DNA of 64,000 nucleotides. Origin: LMUY01 sp964235495 (GTDB lineage Bacteria; Pseudomonadota; Alphaproteobacteria; Acetobacterales; Acetobacteraceae). The position numbers and the translations under genes were made by a program. Below the pieces are notes generated by a model that worked only from the letters and a program-made list of their open reading frames with translations, had not been told where the DNA came from and searched no databases. Shown piece by piece: positions 47,976-57,509 of this stretch; the first letter of the stretch is position 1, and each line of letters starts with the position of its first letter. Location of the stretch: positions 15,960 to 79,959 of the forward strand of contig CAXSAX010000017.1 of the NCBI GenBank assembly GCA_964235495.1, given 5' to 3'.

Positions 47976-48107
47976 GTAAATTGGTTAACCGCTCACCATT
48001 CTATACATGGATTACTTGATCAGCATAAGTTCGGCTGCATCGCATGCACTCTCAATAGCATTTGGCAGGCATAATCTCAATCCCGATCATGACTATGTAA
48101 GCTTCTG

Positions 48108-50330
48108 CTACAAAAACGAAACCGGGTCCACGTCCACATCCACCCGCACCCCCCGCCCCACCTTCACCTGCCCCAGCCAGGCCCGCAGCAGCGGCTGCAC
48201 CGCCACGTCCCGCCGCGCCTTCAGCAGCAGCCGCCGCCGGTGCCGCCCCCGCAGGATCGCCAGCGGCGCGGGCGCCGGCCCCAGCACCGTCACCCCGTCC
48301 GCCCGGGGGGCCGCGCGGCCTAAATCCCGCGCGGTCTCGTCGGCGGACTGGGCGTCGTCGGCCGACACGATCAACGCCGCCAGCCTGCCATGCGGCGGCC
48401 AGCCGCCGGGGCGGCGGGCGGCGCTCTCCTGCTCCATGAAGGCGTGCAGGTCGCCGCCCACCAGCGCCTGCATCACCGGGTGCTCCGGGCTGAAGGTTTG
48501 CAGCAGCACCCGGCCGGGCGCCTCCGCCCGCCCGGCCCGGCCGCTCACCTGGTGCAGCAGCTGCACCGTGCGCTCGGCGGCGCGCAGGTCGCCCCCGGCC
48601 AGGCCGAGGTCGGCGTCCACCACCCCCACCAGCGTCAGATGCGGGAAGTGCCAGCCCTTGGCGACGATCTGGGTGCCGATAATGAGGTCCACCTCGCGGG
48701 CCGAGATCGCGCGGGCGGCCTCGGCGGCGGCGTTGGGGCCGGGCATGGTGTCGCTGGCCATCACCAGGGTGCGCGCGTCCGGGAACAGCGCGGCGGCTTC
48801 CTCGGTGATGCGCTCCACGCCGGGGCCGATCGGCACCAGGCTGTCGGGCGCGGCGCACACGGGGCAGGCGGGCGGGATCGGCTCGGCGTGGCCGCAATGG
48901 TGGCAGGCGAGCTGGCGGCGGGCGCGGTGCTCCACCAGCCAGGCGGTGCAGTTGGGGCACTGCATCCGGTGGCCGCAGGTGCGGCACAGCGTCAGCGGCG
49001 CGTAGCCGCGGCGGTTGAGGAACAGCATGGCCTGCTCGCCGCGCGCCACCGTGTCGCGGATGGCGGCCACCAGCGGCTCGGCCAGGAAACGGCCGCGCGG
49101 CGGCTGGTTGTCGCGCAGGTCGAGCGTTGCCACCAGGGGCAGGGTCGCGCCGCCGTGCCGCGCGCTCAGCGTCAGGTGGCGGTAGCGGCCGGCCTCCACG
49201 TTGGCCAGGGTCTCCAGGCTGGGGGTGGCGGACACCAGCACGGCGGGGGCGGCGGACAGGCGGGCGCGCACCACCGCCATGTCGCGGGCGTGGTACACCA
49301 CGCCGTCCTCCTGCTTGAACGCCGTCTCGTGCTCCTCATCGACCACGATCAGCCCCAGCTCGGGGAACGGCAGGAACAGCGCCGAGCGCGCGCCCACCAC
49401 CACCGGCGCGCCGCCCTCCGCCACCGCGCGCCAGGTGGTGCGCCGGACGCGGGACGGCAGGTCCGAGTGCCACACCGCGGGCGGGGTGCCGAAGCGGGCG
49501 GCGAAGCGCTCCAGCCATTGCGAGGACAGCGCGATCTCCGGCAGCAGCACCAGCGCCTGCCGCCCGGCCGCCACGCACTCCGCCACCGCCTCCAAATACA
49601 CCTCCGTCTTGCCGGAGCCGGTGACACCATCCAACAGGGAGACGGAGAACGCCACATCCCGCACCGCCGCGCGCAGCATCCCCGCCGCCGCCGCCTGCTC
49701 GGGCGACAGGGCGGGGCCGGGGAACGCCGGGTCCGGCACGGCGAAGGGGCGCGGGGCGGGCAGCACCGTCGGCAGCAGCAGCCCCGCGCCGGCCATGCCG
49801 CGCAGCACTCCGGGCGACACCGCGGCGTCCCGCGCCACGGCCGCCCCGGTGCGGGAGACGCCGTCCGACAGCAGCGCCACCACCCGGCGGCGCGCGTCCG
49901 TCAGCTTGGCGTCCCCCAGTGCGCCCTCCGGCATGTCGGCCAGGCTCCAGCCGGATTGCGGCACCGGCGGGGCCAGCGCGTTGATCCGCAGCGACATCGC
50001 CAGCACGTCGCCGGGCGGCGCCAGGGTGTAGGCGGCCACCCAGTCGATGAAGCGGCGCAGCGCGGGCTGCATGGCCGGCGCGTCCAGCACCGCCTCCACC
50101 GGCTTGAGCTTGGCGGCGGGCACCGGGTCCCCGGCGCCGTTGTCCCACACCACGCCCACCTCCGCGCGGCGGTTGAGCGGCACCAGCACCATGTCGCCGG
50201 GCCGCACGTCCATGCCGTCCGGCACCGCGTAGTCGAACGGCCCGGTGAGCGGGTAGGGCAGCAGCACGTGAACCCGCTTCCGGGCCGCGCCGGGTGCCGG
50301 TAGGGTGAGGTCGAGGGAGGGCGAGCGCAT
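48108..50330 (-). CDS. priA: Primosomal replication restart helicase PriA
   Basis: PriA reloads the replisome at stalled forks. The 740-residue protein has the N-terminal DNA-binding domain (VHVLLPYPLTGPFDYAVPDG), the Walker A GVTGSGKTEVYLEA and the DEAH-type box IVVDEEHETAFKQEDG. VLVSATPSLET and the zinc-binding cysteines (CRTCGHRMQCPNC, CHHCGH, CPVC) follow, then GTQIVAKGWHFPHLTLVGVV. The C terminus is intact to DVDPVSFL although the adjacent DNA is foreign in composition. ATG 50330 is the conserved start; the longer open frame upstream shadows the DUF484 gene. Confidence 0.96.
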   Translation of the reverse strand: MRSPSLDLTLPAPGAARKRVHVLLPYPLTGPFDYAVPDGMDVRPGDMVLVPLNRRAEVGVVWDNGAGDPVPAAKLKPVEAVLDAPAMQPALRRFIDWVAAYTLAPPGDVLAMSLRINALAPPVPQSGWSLADMPEGALGDAKLTDARRRVVALLSDGVSRTGAAVARDAAVSPGVLRGMAGAGLLLPTVLPAPRPFAVPDPAFPGPALSPEQAAAAGMLRAAVRDVAFSVSLLDGVTGSGKTEVYLEAVAECVAAGRQALVLLPEIALSSQWLERFAARFGTPPAVWHSDLPSRVRRTTWRAVAEGGAPVVVGARSALFLPFPELGLIVVDEEHETAFKQEDGVVYHARDMAVVRARLSAAPAVLVSATPSLETLANVEAGRYRHLTLSARHGGATLPLVATLDLRDNQPPRGRFLAEPLVAAIRDTVARGEQAMLFLNRRGYAPLTLCRTCGHRMQCPNCTAWLVEHRARRQLACHHCGHAEPIPPACPVCAAPDSLVPIGPGVERITEEAAALFPDARTLVMASDTMPGPNAAAEAARAISAREVDLIIGTQIVAKGWHFPHLTLVGVVDADLGLAGGDLRAAERTVQLLHQVSGRAGRAEAPGRVLLQTFSPEHPVMQALVGGDLHAFMEQESAARRPGGWPPHGRLAALIVSADDAQSADETARDLGRAAPRADGVTVLGPAPAPLAILRGRHRRRLLLKARRDVAVQPLLRAWLGQVKVGRGVRVDVDVDPVSFL

Positions 50331-50387
50331 GATCGTTTGGGTGGAGTGCACGGCCGCGCATATCAAGCCCTCGGCCGGGACGGACTG

Positions 50388-51007
50388 ATGCGCGTGGACG
50401 GCGAGCACGTGGCGGCCTTCCTGCGCGCCAACCCGCATTGGCTGCGCGACAACCCCGAGCTGTACCACGTGCTGCACCCGCCGCGCCGGCTGCACGGCGA
50501 GGCGCTGGCGGACCACATGGCCGCCATGCTGGCCCGCGAGCGCGAGCACGCCCGCGCCGAGTGCGCCCGCGCCGACAGCGTGCTGGCCGCCAGCCGCGCC
50601 GCCGCCGGCCTGGCCGCCCGCGTGCAGGAGGCCGTGCTCGCCCTCATCCGCGCGCCCGACCCGGCGGAGTTCGTGCACGCCGAGCTGCCCGCCCTGCTCG
50701 GCCTGGACGCGGCCAGCCTGTGCGCGGACCTGTGCACGATCGGCGGCGGCCACGCCGGCCGCCTGCTGCCCAGCGGCACCGTCGCGCGCGTGCTCGGCCA
50801 GCGCGAGGTGGTGTTCCGCGAGGCCCCGGCGGATGCCAGGCTGCTGCACGGCGCGGCCGCCCCGCTCGCCCGGGTGGACGCGCTGGTGCGGGTGGACGCC
50901 GGGTCCCTGCTGGCGCTGGCCTCGCGGGACCGCTCCCGCCTGCACCCGGGCCAGGGCATGCGCCCGCTGGCGTTCCTGGGGCGCGCCGTGGCGGCGGCGT
51001 GCGAGCG

Positions 51008-51011
<4 letters not shown>
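50388..51011 (+). CDS. DUF484 family protein
   Basis: The 207-residue protein has the family opening VAAFLRANPHWLRDNPELYH, a coiled-coil-like stretch (MLAREREHARAECARADSVL) and a GAF-like C-terminal fold. DUF484 genes commonly sit beside xerC in proteobacteria, as here: the stop overlaps the xerC GTG start. Its molecular role is not established. It is divergent from priA with 57 bases between starts. Confidence 0.87.
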
Positions 51012-51919
<908 letters not shown>

Positions 51920-51980
51920 CCATATGACATCGGCCCGGACGGTGGACAGTCAAGTGCACTTTGTTCTGAACGGCGGCGGC

Positions 51981-52005
51981 GGAATCTTGCGCCGGGCGAA
52001 GCGTT
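51981..52005 (+). promoter_or_regulatory. EcfG-type general stress promoter
   Basis: GGAAT (51981-51985), 16 bases, then CGTT (52002-52005) matches the alphaproteobacterial EcfG consensus GGAAC-N16/17-CGTT at all but one position. It lies 28 bases before the start of a DUF892 gene, a frequent member of general stress regulons. Function is consistent with the downstream gene. Confidence 0.55.
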
Positions 52006-52033
52006 CGGCGGTCGAGGTCGAAGGAGACACCGC

Positions 52034-52531
52034 ATGAGCCAGACGAACAAGACCACGGACTACTACCTGACCGGGCTGCGCAACCAGCACGCCGTCGAAG
52101 GCCAGGCCACCGAGACGATCCAGGGGCAGCTCGGCCGCATGGCGGAGTATCCGGAGCTGCACGCCCGCATGCAGATGGAGCTGGAGCAGAGCCGCAGCCA
52201 GGCGCAGCGGCTGGAAACGCTGCTCAAGCAGCACGGCACGGATACGTCCACCACCAAGGAAGCGGTGACGAGCATCATCGGCAAGGTGTCCGGCGTGGTG
52301 CACATGACCGCCACGGACGAGGTGCTCAAGAACGTCCTCGCCGCCATCGGCTTCAAGGCCTACGAGATCGCCTCCTACAAGATGCTGATGACCCTGGCCG
52401 AAGCCGCCGGTGCGGCAGGCGACAGCGCCGTGCTGAAGCAGTCGATGGAGGAGGAGATGCAGATGGGCGATTGGCTCGGCGAGCACCTGCCCAGCATCGC
52501 CCACGCCTTTCTGCAGAAGCAGGCGGGCTGA
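52034..52531 (+). CDS. DUF892 (YciF-type) ferritin-like stress protein
   Basis: The 165-residue helical protein has the DUF892 pattern: YYLTGLRNQHAVEGQATETI, ELHARMQMELEQSRSQAQRL, GKVSGVVHMTATDEVLKNVL, FKAYEIASYKML and MEEEMQMGDWL. The helices carry Glu/His residues of a ferritin-like four-helix bundle with a possible diiron site. Relatives are induced by desiccation, osmotic or stationary-phase stress; the biochemical role is not settled. A strong ribosome binding site (GAAGGAGACACC) precedes ATG 52034, and an EcfG-like promoter lies just upstream. Confidence 0.87.
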   Translation: MSQTNKTTDYYLTGLRNQHAVEGQATETIQGQLGRMAEYPELHARMQMELEQSRSQAQRLETLLKQHGTDTSTTKEAVTSIIGKVSGVVHMTATDEVLKNVLAAIGFKAYEIASYKMLMTLAEAAGAAGDSAVLKQSMEEEMQMGDWLGEHLPSIAHAFLQKQAG

Positions 52532-52565
52532 CCGCTCCGCACGGCAGATCCCCGGCGTCAGCCTC

Positions 52566-53312
52566 TCAGCCCGCGGGGCCGAGGGCTGACTTGTAGGCGG
52601 CCACGGCGGCGGCGAACCCCAGCACCAGCGCGTCGGCGGTCAGCTCGTGGCCGATCGAGGCTTCGGCGATGGGCAGGGCCGCCGCCAGGGCCGGCAGGTT
52701 GTCGAGGTTGAGGTCATGGCCGACGTTGACCGCCAGGCCGAGGGCCGAGGCGGCCCGCGCCGTGGCGGCGCAGGCCTCCAGCGCGGCGGCAGGCTGGCTA
52801 CGCCGGGCCGCCGCCGCGTAGCCGCCGGTGTAGATCTCGACGCCGTCCGCCCCCGTCGCCGGCGCCCGCGGCACGACGCCGGGCTCAGGGCTGACGAACA
52901 GGATGACCCGGCAGCCATAGCGCTTCAGCCGGGCCACCGCCGCCGTCACCAGCGCCGCGTCCGCAGCGCCCAGCGCCCAGCCCTCCTCCGAGGTGAACGC
53001 TCCCGGCGCGTCCGGCACGAGGGTGCACTGCTCCGGCCGGACGGCGGCCACGATGTCGAACAGCCGCTCGTCCGGGTAGCCTTCGACGTTCAGCTCGAAG
53101 CCGGGCCGCCAGGGCTGCATCAGCTCGGCCAGCGCCAGCACGTCGCTGCGGCGGATGTGGCGCTCGTCCGGCCGGGGATGCACGGTGACGCCGTCCGCCC
53201 CCGCCTCGCGCGCCAGCCGGGCGAAGTGCCGCACGTCCGGCACGCCGGTGTGGCGGGAGTTCCGCAGCAGGGCCACCTTGTTCAGGTTCACGCTCAGCCG
53301 TGGGGCGCTCAT
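52566..53312 (-). CDS. pdxJ: Pyridoxine 5'-phosphate synthase
   Basis: PdxJ condenses 1-deoxy-D-xylulose 5-phosphate with the PdxA product to form pyridoxine phosphate. The 248-residue TIM barrel has RLSVNLNKVALLRNSR, GADGVTVHPRPDERHIRR, LNVEGYPDERLFDIV, CTLVPD, VEIYTGGYAAA and VNVGHDLNLDNLPALA. ATG 53312 overlaps the pdxA stop (TGATG), so the two enzymes that act in succession are coupled. The 3' side converges on the DUF892 gene. Confidence 0.95.
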   Translation of the reverse strand: MSAPRLSVNLNKVALLRNSRHTGVPDVRHFARLAREAGADGVTVHPRPDERHIRRSDVLALAELMQPWRPGFELNVEGYPDERLFDIVAAVRPEQCTLVPDAPGAFTSEEGWALGAADAALVTAAVARLKRYGCRVILFVSPEPGVVPRAPATGADGVEIYTGGYAAAARRSQPAAALEACAATARAASALGLAVNVGHDLNLDNLPALAAALPIAEASIGHELTADALVLGFAAAVAAYKSALGPAG

Positions 53313-54286
53313 GCCGCCCTCCGTTCCGCCAGCTCCGCCGCCAGCCGCAGCGCCGCCACCAGGCTGCCCGGGTCCGCCCGGCCCTGGCCCGCGATGCCGA
53401 ACGCGGTGCCGTGGTCCGGCGAAGTGCGGATGATGGGCAGCCCCAGCGTCACGTTCACCCCGCCCGCCATGTCCAGCGTCTTGAGCGGGATCAGCGCCTG
53501 GTCGTGGTACATGCAGATTGCCGCGTCGTAGGTCGGCCGCGCCGCGTCGGTGAACAGGGTGTCGGGCGGGTAGGGGCCGGTGGCGTCGATCCCCTCGGCC
53601 CGCAGTGCGGCCACCGCGGGGGCGATCACCTCGGCCTCCTCCGCCCCCATGGCGCCGCCCTCGCCGGCGTGCGGGTTCAGACCCGCCACCGCCAGCCGCG
53701 GGGCGGCGATGCCGAAATCCCGCCGCAGAGCCGCCGCCGTGGCGCGCGCCACCCGCACGATGGCGGCCGTCGTGACGCCCTCCAGCGCCCGGCGCAGCGA
53801 GACGTGGACCGTGACCGGGACCACCCGCAGCTGGGGGCAGGCCAGCATCATCACGGGCGCGCCGCCGGTGAGGTGGCCCAGGAACTCGGTGTGGCCGGGA
53901 TGCGGGAAGCCGGCCTGGTACAGCACCGCCTTGCTGATCGGGTTGGTCACAACGGCACTCGCCTCGCCGGCCTGCGCCAAGCGCACCGCGCGCTCGATGC
54001 TGGCGATCACCGCGGGCGCGTTCGCCGGGTCCGGCCGGCCGGGCCGCGCGATCTCCGGCAGGGGCAGCGCCAGCACGGGCAGGGCGGCGCCGAACACGTC
54101 GGCCACCTGGTCGAGCGAGCGGATCACCGCCATCGGCACGTCCAGCCCGCCCACCCAGAACGGGTCGGCGATGATGGCGAAACCTGGGGCGAAATCGGCC
54201 GCCAGGATGCGCCAGGCCTTGGCGGCCACTTCCCCGCCGATGCCGGCCGGGTCGCCCATGGTGAGCGCGAGGGGTTTGAGGGCCAT
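53309..54286 (-). CDS. pdxA: 4-hydroxythreonine-4-phosphate dehydrogenase
   Basis: PdxA oxidises 4-phosphohydroxy-L-threonine in vitamin B6 synthesis. The 325-residue protein has LALTMGDPAGIGGEVAAKAW, VVTNPISKAVLYQAG, GHTEFLGHLTGGAPVMML, VAGLNPHAGEGGAMGAEE, CMYHDQALIPLKTL and IRTSPDHGTAFGIAG, containing the metal-binding histidines. ATG 54286 is the family start. It is divergent from ubiK with 81 bases between. Confidence 0.95.
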   Translation of the reverse strand: MALKPLALTMGDPAGIGGEVAAKAWRILAADFAPGFAIIADPFWVGGLDVPMAVIRSLDQVADVFGAALPVLALPLPEIARPGRPDPANAPAVIASIERAVRLAQAGEASAVVTNPISKAVLYQAGFPHPGHTEFLGHLTGGAPVMMLACPQLRVVPVTVHVSLRRALEGVTTAAIVRVARATAAALRRDFGIAAPRLAVAGLNPHAGEGGAMGAEEAEVIAPAVAALRAEGIDATGPYPPDTLFTDAARPTYDAAICMYHDQALIPLKTLDMAGGVNVTLGLPIIRTSPDHGTAFGIAGQGRADPGSLVAALRLAAELAERRAA

Positions 54287-54367
54287 GGCGCACCCAATCA
54301 CATCCGGCCCGGCGTGCAAACCGCCGCGGGCTGCCCCATAATGATGCGGTAGCCAGGAGCAACCCGC

Positions 54368-54688
54368 ATGTCCGACCGCCCGCGCTTCTTCGACGACCTC
54401 GCTGGCGTGGCCGGGGGGGCGTTCTCCGCCCTGACCGGCTTGCGGGACGAGGCGGAGGCCACGCTGCGCGCCCGGCTGGACGAAGCGATCCGCAAGCTCG
54501 ACCTGGTGCGCCGGGAGGATCTGGAGGCGGTCGAGCAGATGGCCGCCAACGCCCGCGCCGGGCAGGAAGCCGCCGAGGCCCGGCTGGCGGCGCTGGAGGC
54601 GCGGCTGGCGGCCCTGGAGAGCGCCCCTAAGCCGCCGCTCGGCATGGACGCCGCGGAGCCGGGCTTCCCCGACCCGAACGGCATCTAG
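54368..54688 (+). CDS. ubiK: UbiK-type accessory factor (BMFP family)
   Basis: The 106-residue protein fits the membrane fusogenic/BMFP family to which the ubiquinone-biogenesis factor UbiK belongs. It has an amphipathic first half (DLAGVAGGAFSALTGLRDEA), then KLDLVRREDLEAVEQMAANA and a coiled coil (ARLAALEARLAALESA). UbiK assists aerobic ubiquinone synthesis as a partner of UbiJ. The genes ubiK, ybjN and proC keep the order common in alphaproteobacteria. Confidence 0.82.
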   Translation: MSDRPRFFDDLAGVAGGAFSALTGLRDEAEATLRARLDEAIRKLDLVRREDLEAVEQMAANARAGQEAAEARLAALEARLAALESAPKPPLGMDAAEPGFPDPNGI

Positions 54689-54797
54689 CCGGGGTTGCAG
54701 CCGGGCTTGGCTGCCCGGTAGTCTCAAAAAGCATCGAGTCGGGGCGCGGCATGCCCCCGGCCCGCGCGTCCGGCCTTCCTCCAACTGGGGAGACCCC

Positions 54798-55307
54798 ATG
54801 ATGCCGACCCCCCTTTCCGTCACCGTGAGCGAGCACGCGGCCAACCCGCTCGACGCCCTGGAGCGCATCGTCGCGGCCAACGAATGGGCATTCGACCGCC
54901 GCAGCGAGGGCGAGATGGCGGCCGAAGCGCCCGGTAAGTGGTGCGACTACGGCCTGTACTTCTCGTGGTCGCGCGAGATCAGCGCCATGCATTTCACCTG
55001 CGCCTTCGACCTCAAGGTGCCGGCAGCCCGCCGCACGGCGCTGTACGAGCTGCTGGCGCTGGCCAACGAGAAGCTGTGGATCGGCCATTTCGGCATGGAC
55101 AGCGACGACGGCATGCCGCTGTTCCGCCACTCCGTGCTGCTGCGCGGCGCGCGCGGCGCCTCGGCCGAGAGCCTGGAGGACATGGTGGACATCGCCATCA
55201 CGGAGTGCGAGCGGTTCTTCCCGGCCTTCCAGTTCGTGCTGTGGGGCGGCAAGTCGCCGGCCGACGCGCTGGCCGCCGCCATGCTGGAGTGCGTGGGCGA
55301 GGCGTGA
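54798..55307 (+). CDS. YbjN domain-containing protein
   Basis: The 169-residue protein has the YbjN/type III secretion chaperone-like fold: NPLDALERIVAANEWAFDRR, YGLYFSWSREISAMHFTCAF, YELLALANEKLWIGHFGMD and LFRHSVLLRG. YbjN homologues affect motility, stress and cell-surface phenotypes, with no proven biochemical role. GGGGAGACCCC precedes ATG 54798. Its stop overlaps the GTG start of proC as GTGA, the conserved arrangement in alphaproteobacteria. Confidence 0.85.
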   Translation: MMPTPLSVTVSEHAANPLDALERIVAANEWAFDRRSEGEMAAEAPGKWCDYGLYFSWSREISAMHFTCAFDLKVPAARRTALYELLALANEKLWIGHFGMDSDDGMPLFRHSVLLRGARGASAESLEDMVDIAITECERFFPAFQFVLWGGKSPADALAAAMLECVGEA

Positions 55308-56098
55308 GCCCGCCCGCCATCCTGCTGCTGGGCGCCGGCCGCATGGGCGGCGCCCTGCTGGCAGGCTGGCGGCGCACCGGGCTGGCGGAGAGCTGGGTGG
55401 TGGACCCGGCGTGCAGCGCCGCCGCCGCCCCCGGCCTCGCCGTGGTGGCGCAAGCGTCGCTGGTGCCGCCGGGTTTCCGCCCGGACGCAGTGGTGATCGC
55501 CGTCAAGCCGCAGCACGCGGACGCGGCGGTTCCGGCGGTGCGGGGCTTCGCGCAGGGAGCGCTGGTGCTGTCCATCATGGCCGGGCGCAGCCTCGCCAGC
55601 CTGCAGGCGCTGACCGGGGCGGACGCCATCGTGCGGGCCATGCCCAACACGCCGGCCGCCATCGGCGAGGGCTTCACCGCTGCCTGCGCCGGCCCCGGCG
55701 TCACCCCGGCGCAGCACGCCCTGGCGGACGCGCTGCTGCGCTCGGCGGGCGAGGTGGCCTGGGTCGGGTCGGAGGCGCAGCTCGACGCCGTCACCGCCAC
55801 GTCCGGCGGCGGCCCGGCCTACGTGTTCCTGCTGGCCGAGCTGCTGGAGGCGGCCGCGGTCGAGCAAGGCCTGCCGGTCGCCCTGGCGCGCCGCCTGGCC
55901 CGGCGCACGGTGGCCGGGTCCGGCGCGCTGCTGGCGGCCGGCGAGGAGGAGCCTGCCGCGATGCGCCGCGCCGTCACCAGCCCGGGCGGCACGACGGAGC
56001 GGGCGCTGGCGGTGCTGATGGCGCCAGACGCCTGGCCCGCCCTGGTCAGCCGCGCCGTGGCGGCGGCGGCGGCCCGCTCGCGCGAGTTGTCGTCTTGA
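55304..56098 (+). CDS. proC: Pyrroline-5-carboxylate reductase
   Basis: ProC reduces pyrroline-5-carboxylate to proline with NAD(P)H. The 264-residue protein has ILLLGAGRMGGALLAGWRRT, VVIAVKPQHADAAV and IMAGRSLASLQ. VRAMPNTPAAIGEGF, TATSGGGPAYVFLLAELLEA and AVTSPGGTTERALAVL, with the substrate-binding loop, follow. GTG 55304 overlaps the ybjN stop. It completes a ubiK-ybjN-proC block. Confidence 0.95.
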   Translation: MSPPAILLLGAGRMGGALLAGWRRTGLAESWVVDPACSAAAAPGLAVVAQASLVPPGFRPDAVVIAVKPQHADAAVPAVRGFAQGALVLSIMAGRSLASLQALTGADAIVRAMPNTPAAIGEGFTAACAGPGVTPAQHALADALLRSAGEVAWVGSEAQLDAVTATSGGGPAYVFLLAELLEAAAVEQGLPVALARRLARRTVAGSGALLAAGEEEPAAMRRAVTSPGGTTERALAVLMAPDAWPALVSRAVAAAAARSRELSS

Positions 56099-56168
56099 GT
56101 TGTCATCGTGGCCGGGGGCACCAGCCGCCCTCCCCGGCGTTGCATGCGAAACGGCCCAGGTGACAGTC

Positions 56169-56903
56169 ATGGATGATGCCGAGTTCGACGCCGCCCTGGT
56201 GTCCGCCGCCTTTGCGCAGGCGGCGCTGACCGGCTGGCCCAGCCTCAGCGTGGTGGACGCCGCCCGCGCCGCCGGCCTGCCGCTCGGCCTGGCCCGGGCG
56301 CGCTTTCCCGGCCCGGTCGCCGTGCTGACGCGCTTCGGCCTCCTCGCGGACGCCGCCGCCCTGGCCGAGACCTCTGCGGAGCCGAACCCGCGGGAACGGG
56401 TGTTCGACCTGCTGATGCGCCGCTTCGACGTGCTGCAGGAGCACCGCGAGGGCATGCTGGCGCTGCTGCGCACGCTGCCGTTCAACCCCGTGCTGTCCCT
56501 GATGCTCGCCGGCGCCACGCTGCGCAGCATGGGCTGGATGCTGGACGCGGCCGGCGTGTCCGTGGCCGGGCTGCGCGGGCAGGTGCGCGCCAACGCCCTG
56601 GTCGGCGTGTGGCTGTATGCCCTGCGCGCCTGGCGCAAGGACGAGAGCGCCGACCTGGCCGGCACCATGGCGGCACTCGACAAGGCGCTCGACCAGGCGG
56701 AGCGGTTCTCCGGCCTGCTCGGCGGCGGCGCGTCGCCCGCGGACGACGAGGCGCTCGAAGGCGTGATCGACATCCCGGCCGAGGACATCGCGGCGGAGCA
56801 GGAGGCCGTGCAGGAGGCGGGGCTGGACGCGGCGGCCACGGCTGCCGACCAGTCGGTCATCCGCAACCCGCCGCCCCCGCCGCCGGCAGACTCGCCGGTG
56901 TGA
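56169..56903 (+). CDS. TetR-like/COQ9-like helical protein
   Basis: The 244-residue protein has a weak TetR-type N-terminal helix-turn-helix (LVSAAFAQAALTGWPSLSVV, DAARAAGLPLGLARARFPGP). A helical core follows (RVFDLLMRRFDVLQEHREGM, LMLAGATLRSMGWMLDAAGV) that resembles TetR/COQ9 folds. The acidic, Glu-rich C-terminal extension (IDIPAEDIAAEQEAVQEAG) ends in PPPPPPADSPV. COQ9 relatives bind ubiquinone intermediates and ubiK is nearby, but DNA binding is equally possible. ATG 56169 is preferred over 56100, since the earlier codons carry no conserved sequence. Confidence 0.68.
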   Translation: MDDAEFDAALVSAAFAQAALTGWPSLSVVDAARAAGLPLGLARARFPGPVAVLTRFGLLADAAALAETSAEPNPRERVFDLLMRRFDVLQEHREGMLALLRTLPFNPVLSLMLAGATLRSMGWMLDAAGVSVAGLRGQVRANALVGVWLYALRAWRKDESADLAGTMAALDKALDQAERFSGLLGGGASPADDEALEGVIDIPAEDIAAEQEAVQEAGLDAAATAADQSVIRNPPPPPPADSPV

Positions 56904-56972
56904 CGAAACCAGGCTGTCCGGCCTGCCTCGGCGTGCTAGGCTCGCACAGCCAAGAAAACAGGGAAACCGGCC

Positions 56973-57470
56973 ATGCCTGAGCAGCCTGCTGACAAGATGT
57001 CCGATGCCGCGCAGACCATGGGCCGCGGTATGGCGGACATGGGGACCAAGGCGATGGGCGAGTTCAGCCGCATGTTCTCCGACATGAGGCTGCCGATGAT
57101 GCCGGACGTGGAGGCCCTGATGGCCGCCCACCGCCGCAACCTCGAAACGCTGTCCGCCGCCAACCGCGTGGCGCTGGAAGGCGCCCAGGCCATCGCCCGC
57201 CGCAACATGGAGATCATGCAGCAGACCATGGCGGAGCTGACCGACGGGATGCGCCAGATGGCCTCCGGCGAGTCGCCGCAGGCGCACGCCTCCAACCAGG
57301 CCGAGATGCTCAAGGCGGCTTACCAGCGGGCGATGGCGAACATGCGGGAGGTCGCCGAGCTGATCCAGAAGTCCAACGGCGAGGCGCTGTCGCTGCTGAA
57401 CGGACGTTTCGCCGAGTCGGTGGACGAGGTGAAGCAGCTGATGAGCCAGGCCGGCCAAACGGGAGCCTGA
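56973..57470 (+). CDS. Phasin family protein
   Basis: The 165-residue, helical, Met-rich protein matches phasins that coat polyhydroxyalkanoate granules: LPMMPDVEALMAAHRRNLET, ANRVALEGAQAIARRNMEIM and EMLKAAYQRAMANMREVAEL. EALSLLNGRFAESVDEVKQL follows. It implies PHA storage, although no PHA synthase gene is in the window. It lies 69 bases after the preceding gene and converges on the histidine kinase gene. Confidence 0.9.
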   Translation: MPEQPADKMSDAAQTMGRGMADMGTKAMGEFSRMFSDMRLPMMPDVEALMAAHRRNLETLSAANRVALEGAQAIARRNMEIMQQTMAELTDGMRQMASGESPQAHASNQAEMLKAAYQRAMANMREVAELIQKSNGEALSLLNGRFAESVDEVKQLMSQAGQTGA

Positions 57471-57509
57471 CGGCTGGCGCCCTTCTGAGGCATCCGCCGG
57501 CCGCCAGCG

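Larger units (their letters stand above)
46845..48107. mobile_element. Low-GC island carrying a single HNH endonuclease gene
   Basis: From about 46845 to the last codons of priA (48108) the sequence is strikingly AT-rich, against more than 70 % GC on both sides. It contains one long gene on the minus strand and AT-rich flanks with promoter-like sequences. I found no transposase, integrase, terminal inverted repeats or flanking direct repeats, so the mode of entry is unknown. It was probably acquired horizontally. In many alphaproteobacteria priA and atpH are close neighbours; here they are separated by this island and four other genes. Confidence 0.65.

Noticed and set aside
46845..48107. Integrated element with attachment repeats
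   Set aside because: I compared both edges of the AT-rich island and found no direct repeats, tRNA gene or integrase, so only a low-GC island can be claimed.
48007..49005. 332-residue forward ORF running from the HNH island into priA
   Set aside because: Most of it is the antisense shadow of priA. Only the first 35 codons are in island DNA and they match nothing known.
50331..50945. N-terminal extension of PriA to 945 residues
   Set aside because: The extension lies antisense to the DUF484 gene and adds low-complexity His/Arg/Gly sequence; the conserved PriA start is ATG 50330.
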